Origin: Porogramme epimiltina
Lineage: Eukaryota; Basidiomycota; Agaricomycetes; Polyporales; Polyporaceae
Direction: 5' to 3'
DNA length: 64,000 nt
Assembly (NCBI GenBank): GCA_900155495.1
Contig: FTLJ01000167.1
Location: 26,391-90,390 of the forward strand
Below the pieces are notes generated by a model. That model made no database searches. It saw only the letters and a list, made by a program, of their open reading frames with translations, and had not been told where the DNA came from. Shown in pieces: positions 56,742 through 64,000 of the stretch; positions within the stretch are counted from its first letter, which is position 1; every line of letters starts with the position of its first letter. The position numbers and the translations under genes are program-made.

Positions 56742-59226
56742 CTACCGCTTCGCCTTCTTCGCCTTCCCGTCCGCGCCCGCGTCCTTGCCCCGCTTGCCCG
56801 CCACGGACGCGTTCTCCGTGCTGACCCGCCCTGCGGCGTGCTCCGCGCGGAGCCACGCCTCCGCCGCCTCCTTCGTGCCCTCTGGTGCCGGGTGAGCAAG
56901 CTGCCACTTCACGACGCGGGCGAGGACCTCGCCCGTCCACTGGCCCGGGCGCGCCGCGCCGAGCAGCTGCACGACCTCGCGGCCCTGCGGTATCCGCGGA
57001 GGATTGGGGGCGAGGGGCAGAGACGGCCCGCCCGGCCAAAGAGCAATTGGGGACATCACACCGTGCGAGCGGAGGGGAAATGAAAGATCGCGGCGCGGGG
57101 CGCGTCCAGACGCACGACCGCCAGGCGGATGGGGTGGGGGAGGAACAAACGAAGGGTGGGAGCCGTGGTCAGCTTATGAACTGGTAGAAGCGAAAAGAGA
57201 AGGGAGGCGAAAACCGCGCGACTCACGTCGAGGATCGGCTTGGCGTCTACGGCGCCCGGGAGATCGAGCTCGTCGATCCGGGACACGAACTTGTTGTACG
57301 CCGCAACTCTCGCGGAAGCGGCGCCGACTGCGCACGGGGGGAGAAGGGACGGGGTGAGGGGCCGGCGGCTCGGGGAGGGCACGGAATCCAGCTTACCGTC
57401 GATGGACCCCGCCTGGACATCCCACAGCTCCGTGAGCTCCTGCACGAGGGCGAAGAGGAGCGAGGACGCCCACATGGCGCCGCTCACGGGATTGTGCACG
57501 TTTTTGTCGCGCAACAGCAGGCCTGCATGCAAGGAGACGGACGCGGACAACGCGGATCCCGGGCATCGATGAAGTCAATATCGGACCTGACATCCATCCC
57601 CGAGGAAAGCAGCTCACCAATCCACGCACGCTCCGGCTTGTCGAACACACCGCCTTCCCAGTCGGACACGCCCTTCTTCAAAAGATCCGCTCCCGCGAAG
57701 AGTATGGGTATCCCGTCCAGGTAATGGTGCTGTGCGCCGAGCTTCAGACCTTCGCGGATGACAGCTTCTGCTGCGGGCCGAACTTTCCCCTTGGTTTGAA
57801 TATATGTGAGCCCGTGGTAAGGCGTCAACGCGGCTGCCAAGTACAGACGACGAAGAGTGTCGGCAGAGGTAGAGACCTCGGATAGGAGGAGGGGATGGAC
57901 TGGAGGGAGAGATGGGAAGGTCGTGCCCGATAGAGTGGTCGTCTCGGAGGTCGGGTTGGTCAGTGCGTGCAGAATCATAGCAGCGTGTAATGCCTTTTGG
58001 GGTGAAAATGGATGGCCCAAGAGGGAGGTACCCATGTTTTCGGGCATGCAGAATACGGTCAAGTAGAGCGACAGATTGTTTATCATGTCGATGGACAGCA
58101 ATGGGTTACGTCCTGGAAGAAAATCTTTTAGTGATACCCATGAAAAGTGGCAGAATCCCCAACCCACCTCCCATCATTTTATCGAGCTCTTCGCCAACGC
58201 GTTCACGGCTAATTTTGACCCTGAGTGCTCGCTGGGGACCGTTTTGGTCATTTTGAAAGTGTAGACTAAGAAGGACTGCGCTCACCTGGATGGCAGCGTC
58301 TCGTGCTGCGTCCTGGAGCTCCGAGACCATTGCAAACCCAAACCGGCTCGCAAAACGGATGCACCGAAGAACGCGTAAAGGATCGTCGGTGAAGGTCACA
58401 CGTGGAGACAACGGTGTCCGCACAATCCCATCCCGAAGATCATCTAAGCCCTACTTTTGCGGCATGAGTGCGGGGGTTAGGAAGATTGGAAGAATATTAC
58501 TTTGCCGGTATGATCCTCAACTGTCCGCGAATGGATATTGTAGAATAGCGTATTGATCGTGATGTCTCTCCTAACAGCATCTTGGTACGGCGTACCAAAC
58601 GCCTAACAGATGGATTGCGTGAATACATAACTCTAAGGCGTGGCTTACAACAGGGGGTGCACTACTGACCACCTGCGTTGGTATCCGGCTGCTCTCCGTG
58701 TACTCCTCGCTCCTCAGGTTGACAAAATCCAGCTCTATCCCAAGGATAGTCGTGCGAGCCGTTTCTAGGTGCTTGGACTGGTCTGGGTTGCTCTCGATCT
58801 TCGTGACATCCTTTGCGTCCACATTCTTCGTCGTGCGACAAAATTCCACGAAACGTTCTGCAAAGGGAACACCCATCATATTCTCCAAAGCAATATCAAT
58901 ATCATTGCATTGGGAGCCTAGTAGCTGTGGGAAACGGTCGAGAATATCCATGAGGATTCGTTGAGAATACGAACAAGGCAAGACAGTACCTTGTCCCGAA
59001 CCCACCCCCCCGCAATCCTGCACGACGTCTCAATACCCTCCCCTTCCTTCATAGAGCGCGTACATTCATCCAACAGAGCGCATATCTCATCCTCTTGCTC
59101 TGTGAGTTTGATCTCCATTGACCTAGGTATATGTGCCCGAACCCAGTAAAGCCGTAGGAGGTGTGTTGAACGAGGTCTGGTGCTGGTGTTGAGAAGGCTG
59201 TGACGAACAAGTAGGCCAAACCGCAT
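56742..59226 (-). CDS. CCA1: tRNA CCA-adding nucleotidyltransferase
   Basis: Nine exons: 59226-58990, 58924-58670, 58602-58501, 58450-58286, 58231-58168, 58112-57618, 57522-57397, 57327-57227 and 56984-56742; 595 residues from the first ATG. Motif A is split by intron 1: RIAGGWVRDK then LLGSQCNDIDIAL, with the metal-binding Asp pair at 87 and 89. Next are GTPYQDAVRRDITINTLFYN, the hinge and template residues around VRTPLSPRVTFTDDPLRVLRCIRFASRF, and KISRERVGEELDKMM. The enzyme adds CCA to tRNA 3' ends without a nucleic-acid template. The first 36 residues are rich in Arg, Leu, Ser and Thr with no acidic residue, like a mitochondrial presequence, and a second in-frame ATG (59118) starts MEIKLTEQED. 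The Lys-rich C-terminus could serve nuclear import. The last intron (242 nt, 57226-56985) was closed by phase and by the join PILD-GREVVQLLG. Confidence 0.9.
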
Positions 59227-59603
59227 CCAGCTGCGGTCGCTGCGCAGATTTGGTAGGTGTAGGCCGAGACAGACCAGCAGTGCTGAGGAGGTGATCAAGA
59301 GAAAAGCCGGGTTCGAGGACAAGATGTCATCCGAGATGCACGAGATCCCTCATCGTGCGTGGCAGTGCCGGCACGCGTCACTGACCTCAGGCACATCCTC
59401 GAAGGTTGTATTCTTTATATACCGGCCTCACCATACCAAGCAATTCAAACAGAGCACAATGACCGTCCGTGGTTATAATTGAGAGAAGCCACTGTGGCTA
59501 TACTAATAAGAGTTCCGGACTCCGAAACGGCATAGTAGAGGTGAAAAGAAACAATCATAGTATGAGCTTGTACCGTAAGAACGGGTTCATGGACCCAGCT
59601 ACC
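59227..59603. other. Intergenic: CCA1 promoter and APT1 3' UTR
   Basis: 377 bases between two minus-strand genes, with AT-rich patches at 59400-59540. Nothing else recognised. Confidence 0.55.
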
Positions 59604-60456
59604 CTAGTGCAGCACGTCGGTCAACCATTCAGCAAGGTCACTCATCACCGCCTCATCGACGGTATGTTCCAGCCCCTCGTACGTCTTGAAAACAATATTC
59701 TCGTCGGGAATGTGAAGGGAACGCGAGAGAAAACTGCAAGCTTCTTCTCCGTATGACAGCGGCACCTCCGTATCCGCAGTCCCGTGGGTCCACAAGACGG
59801 GGAGACTGGGCTCCATCTGCCTCATGGCCTGTAAAGAACACGATCAGCATGTATGCGAGCAAATTAAGGTTACTGGCGATTTTACCTGTCGGCATTGCTG
59901 AGGAATCCAACCCGAAAGGCTTGCCACCCCTCCTAGCTCGTGGAGGGTAGTCAAAGCAGTCGTGAGGGACAATGAGGCACCTTGGCTGAAGCCCACCAGG
60001 ACGATTCTGGATTCCGGGACGCTCCCTTCACGAACCTCGGTGATAATGAGATGCTCCAGGTATGCTACGGAGGCAGATACCCCTGTTTCGTCATAGTGAT
60101 TGCACGGAGGAAGATTGGCAATGTCGAACCAGCTAGGACGAACTCTCCCCTGATTATAAGTGACTGGAGCGTTGGGCCTGGAGAATGCGTGAGACGTTTG
60201 CCATGGACCGACGGGAATGGTGCATACGCCTGAGGTAATATCCACTTGATTCTCGAGTGGCGTTCGACGACCCTGCGAAGAACTGGCACCCAGCTCTCGT
60301 TCGTCTGACCTAGGCCCTGTAGTGGCGTGAGCAACGCGCACAGGGAGGAGATACACGAGGACTTACGTGGACGAAAATGACGGTGGCAGTGTGAGCATCT
60401 TTTGGAGCAATGACGATGGTTTCTGCGCGAGGTGGGGTGTCTGGCACCGTAGCCAT
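59604..60456 (-). CDS. APT1: Acyl-protein thioesterase 1 / lysophospholipase family
   Basis: Four exons: 60456-60367, 60316-60228, 60177-59886 and 59828-59604; 231 residues, the family's normal size. Alpha/beta hydrolase with VIFVHGLGQTNESW (oxyanion region), WILPQAPNAPVTYNQGRVRP, SWFDI, the nucleophile elbow GFSQG (Ser124), LPVLWTHGTADTEVP (Asp176) and GLEHTV (His212), a complete catalytic triad. Such enzymes remove palmitate from cysteines of membrane-associated proteins. It is divergent from VAC8, whose family members are palmitoylated at N-terminal cysteines; the shared 546-bp promoter is therefore notable but may be chance. Confidence 0.92.
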
Positions 60457-61002
60457 TCGACTGCTGGTTTGGCACCTCTGCTCGAGCAGAGAGGATTTAT
60501 AAAGCTTGGCGTGCACTGTAGGATAGGCGATCGTGACTTGTGCGCAGTAAGGGTTTCATCGCCATGGACGGGAGTGCATCGCCTATGGATGCCGCAGTCG
60601 AGCGCGGAGGACTTGGAGCAGTGATAGCGTGCGTACGCCCGACAGGCGAAGTTCCGTGGGCGGCGCGTCCATCGGAGGGGCCCAGCCGCGGCGGCAACGC
60701 GCATTTGTGCGAGCGTGACGGCGCGGGCTCGGAGGCTGCACGGGCTGCATGGCCAGGCACGGCGCGGGGCCCAGGACGGCGACGCAGCCAACCTCGTCTT
60801 GCCACTCGCCAATCGCGCGTCGCGATGTTTGAGAAACGCGCGTGCCCATATATGGGCCTGCACACAACACGCGCAAACACCCACCCGCCGTCGCTGCAGT
60901 TCGCGTTGGTCTGTCCGCTGCCGCTCTTCATCTTGTACAACTACCCTCCTCCTTACCCCGGTCTTCCGCCTCCGCTCGTCCTCATCACCGCCGGTCCTTG
61001 CT
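60457..61002. promoter_or_regulatory. Bidirectional promoter region (APT1 / VAC8)
   Basis: 546 bases between divergent ATGs. The left part is GC-rich; the part next to VAC8 (60890-61000) is C/T-rich on the plus strand. No clear TATA box. Confidence 0.5.
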
Positions 61003-63461
61003 ATGGGTGTCGTCTCCAGCTGTTGCGATTCATGCTGTGCGTCTCCTATTCATCGCTTCCCTCTATTTTCTGTTCTCGCGCCTATCCTCACGTCATACCC
61101 CAGTCCGCTCGCGGAGGTCCACCTACGAGCCGTTGTTGCTGGAGAACGAGCGGGAGGCGGTGGCGGATCTGTTGCAGTACCTTGAGAGTGAGTCTCGCCC
61201 TCCCCCCTACCCCCGCGCCTCGTCGGTCCTCGCATACGACATTCTAATTACTTCTTTGCGTGCTTATAATTCGTAGACCGTACTACGACGGACTTCTTCC
61301 GGGATTCTCCTCTTGCGGCGCTCACAACACTTTCGTTCTCGGACAACGTCGACCTCCAACGTAGCGCCGCCCTTGCATTCGCCGAAATCACCGAGAAGGA
61401 GGTCCGCCCCGTCGGCCGGGACACGCTCGACCCCATCCTCTTCCTCCTCAGCAGCCATGACACCGAAGTGCAGCGGGCTGCAAGCGCGGCTCTGGGAAAC
61501 CTCGCGGTGAACAGTGCGTGCTTTTTGGGCGTGTCTCCGCTTGTCCGCACTAACGGCATGCCATAGCCGACAACAAACTGCTCATTGTGAAGCTCGGTGG
61601 CCTGGAGCCCCTCATCCGGCAGATGCTCAGCCCAAATGTAGAGGTTCAGTGCAATGCCGTCGGATGTGTTACGAACCTGGCGACACATGGTGAGTTGTGA
61701 CCTGTCATACGCGTGCTCCGTCGTTCATATGCTTGTCAGACGACAACAAGACCAAGATTGCCAAATCTGGCGCTCTTGTCCCCCTCACTCGCCTCGCGCG
61801 TTCCAAGGACATGCGTGTGCAGCGCAACGCAACCGGTGCTCTGCTCAACATGACCCACTCTGGTGTGTACTACTTCACCCTGCGCATATAACTCATATTA
61901 GATCATTAAATCACATAACTGCAGATGAAAACAGGCAACAGCTTGTCAACGCGGGTGCTATCCCGGTCCTCGTCAACCTACTCAACTCACCGGACACGGA
62001 TGTGCAATATTATTGCACCACTGCGCTCAGTAACATTGCGGTAGATGGTAACAACCTCCGCTCTTGCTCCGTGGCGCGCTGGCTAATACAGTTTGGGATA
62101 GCGCACAACCGCAAGAAGCTTGCACAGTCCGAGCCGAAGCTGGTCTCGAGCCTCGTGCAACTCATGGACAGCTCCAGCCTGAAGGTTCAGTGCCAGGCCG
62201 CACTGGCGCTCCGGAATCTTGCTAGCGACGGTACGCCCGCGCTTGCTTCGTGTTTCTCCTTGCCCTGACAGCTTTCACCTATCCAGAGAAGTACCAGCTC
62301 GAGATTGTCAAAGCTGACGGACTCACTTCTCTTCTCCGTTTGCTGCAGTCCACCTACCTTCCTCTCATCCTCTCGGCGGCCGCCTGTGTCCGCAATGTCT
62401 CCATTCACCCCCAGAACGAATCCCCAATCATCGAGTCTGGGTTCTTGCAACCGCTTATCAACTTGCTCTCGTTCAAGGACAATGAGGAAGTTCAATGCCA
62501 CGCAATTTCGACCCTCCGCAACCTTGCGGCCAGTTCTGAGAAGAACAAGCAGGCGATTGTCAAGGCCGGGGCTGTGCAGAGCATCAAGGAGCTGGTCCTG
62601 GAGGTGCCTATGAATGTGCAGAGCGAGATGACGGCGTGCATTGCTGTGTTGGCCCTCAGCGGTAAGTTTGAGCGGTGATGAGCTAGCGCGGCGGCACTGA
62701 CGGCGGAAATAGATGATTTGAAGGGACAGTTGCTGGAAATGGGTATTTGTGAAGTGTTGATTCCTCTCACGAACTCGCCGAGCTCCGAAGTACAGGGCAA
62801 TAGCGCTGCCGCTTTGGGCAACCTTTCTTCGAAGGGTGCGTTCTATTGCCACAGTGGCGGCCGTCGACTAAATTTGGTTGCAGATGGCCGCACGACCACT
62901 GACGACTATTCGGCGTTCAATGACGTCTGGGACAAGCCCGACGGCGGAATGCACAAGTACCTCTTCCGTTTCCTCTCGAGCCCGGACGCCACCTTCCAAC
63001 ATATTGCCGTCTGGACCATCGTGCAGCTCCTGGAGTCTGGCGGCAAGTCTCCCTTTCACGCTTACACTACTCTCTTGTGGCTAATGGCTAACATCCTCGT
63101 AGACCCCCAGCTGACGAGCAACATCCGCAACTCCTCCATACTCATCCCCAACATCCGCTCTCTTGCTGAGACCCGCACCTCGACCCCGACATCATCCATC
63201 GGCGGCACCCCTCACTCGCACCGGTCGGGGTCCCACTCTTACCAGGATACCGACAACGGCAACGGCCACGGCGAGATCCAGATGCTCGCGCGGCGCATCA
63301 TGGACTTCACAGACAGCGAGGGCGCCATTACGCCGAGCGCGCTGGCCCAGATGCAAGGCGGCTCCTACTCGCAACGCGAAGAGAGCGTGAGCGGCCGCTC
63401 GCACGAAGAGCTCCGACGGAGCGTACGAGACGCGCTTGCGGGGGGCTCGACCGGGCACTAA
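61003..63461 (+). CDS. VAC8: Vacuolar armadillo-repeat protein VAC8
   Basis: Eleven exons: 61003-61036, 61104-61187, 61277-61513, 61567-61689, 61740-61862, 61925-62047, 62102-62230, 62287-62661, 62713-62835, 62884-63042 and 63103-63461; 622 residues. The N-terminus [11 protein letters not shown] has Gly2 for N-myristoylation and a Cys cluster for palmitoylation, as in yeast Vac8. About nine or ten ARM repeats follow, most starting DNK/ENR/HNRKKL and ending in [24 protein letters not shown] helices. The C-terminal tail is Ser/Thr-rich and not repeat-like. VAC8 works at the vacuolar membrane in inheritance, fusion, nucleus-vacuole contacts and Cvt/autophagy through Atg13. The intron after exon 10 has a GC donor (gcaagt). 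All ten introns are in phase 1, and most ARM exons are 123 nt. Confidence 0.94.
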
Positions 63462-64000
63462 TCGCGCGTTCTCGGACACCGCCTGGGCCCCAGGCGCTCT
63501 GCGACACCCACCCGACCTGCGGCCTCTGGGCTGGGGGTTGCATTGCTGGGCACCGGGCACGGACAGCCATGGACAGTTCCCCTTCCTCTCCCCTGTTGCT
63601 GTGTTCCTGCGGCCAGGCGTAGTCCGCCCGGCCAGGAGCGCGTTTCCTGTTCTCTCTCGCCTCTCTGTTTGTCTTGTTCTCGTTCGTGTTCATGTTCGGT
63701 CGGTTTCAAGCTTTCGTGTCTGTATCGCATCTTTATTCTGTCTATTTCACTGCATTTGGTCCCCCCCTGTGCGCGTCCGCCCGCTCTAGCCGGCACGCCG
63801 ACCCTAAACCCTCATCGACGCCACATCGCTGCTCTTCTCCCCCTCAGACTCTCTCGTGTTGTTGTGTGCCCCCCATCCCCCCTTCACCCCGCGTTCGCAA
63901 CCTCATTTCCCTCTTCGCCCGTATCTGTAGGACGAGGTATAATTGACGCGATGTATATATATGCCCCCCGCCCCTCTCCCCGCCCCCCACCGTATGTCGC
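63462..64000. other. VAC8 3' UTR and downstream sequence
   Basis: 539 bases to the window end, C/T-rich on the plus strand. No further gene start was recognised before the edge. Confidence 0.5.

Overview
The window is a stretch of a filamentous basidiomycete genome, most likely an Agaricomycete (mushroom or wood-decay type). The evidence is gene density of about one per 3.5 kb, very many 45-70 nt GT-AG introns, tiny exons, GC-rich coding sequence, and protein families with their typical basidiomycete form: a CaMK with a split N-lobe, a Ser/Thr kinase-like plus AAA hybrid histidine kinase, and MATA_HMG-type HMG boxes. No bacterial operons, CRISPR, rRNA or tRNA genes were found. I spliced each gene by hand, and in almost every case the intron phases close to an uninterrupted protein.

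Layout, left to right: a 3'-terminal piece of a class 1A dihydroorotate dehydrogenase (+); an HMG-box factor (-); a DHA1-like MFS transporter (+); a CaM-kinase-type protein kinase (+); a Clr4/SUV39-type histone H3K9 methyltransferase (-); a Pumilio/PUF protein (-); a 3.1 kb GC-rich stretch without a supportable gene; a UVRAG/Vps38/Atg14-family VPS34-complex subunit (-); an unrecognised acidic protein (+); a Smy2/GIGYF-like GYF protein (-); an acetyl-CoA transporter of the SLC33A1 family (-); a 9.7 kb hybrid histidine kinase gene (-); SUB2/UAP56 (-); a mitochondrial dicarboxylate-type carrier (+); the DEAD-box helicase ROK1 (+); a second HMG-box factor (+); the CCA-adding enzyme (-); an acyl-protein thioesterase (-); and the armadillo protein VAC8 (+).

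The genes are mostly conserved housekeeping and signalling functions, with no sign of a secondary-metabolite, transposon or effector cluster. RNA metabolism is well represented (PUF, GYF, SUB2, ROK1, CCA1), as are endomembrane functions (UVRAG-like, VAC8, acyl-protein thioesterase, acetyl-CoA transporter), but I see no evidence for a co-regulated cluster. Short divergent promoters lie between UVRAG-like and the acidic protein, SUB2 and DIC1, and APT1 and VAC8.

The points of most interest are: the hybrid histidine kinase, whose N-terminal kinase-like domain has lost its catalytic residues and which carries a receiver-like domain without the acidic pocket before a normal receiver; two HMG-box factors 52 kb apart that share a helical extension; a CCA1 gene with two in-frame starts that would give mitochondrial and non-mitochondrial forms; VAC8 exons that match single armadillo repeats; two GC-AG introns; and several exons of 7-20 nt that easily hide functional motifs.
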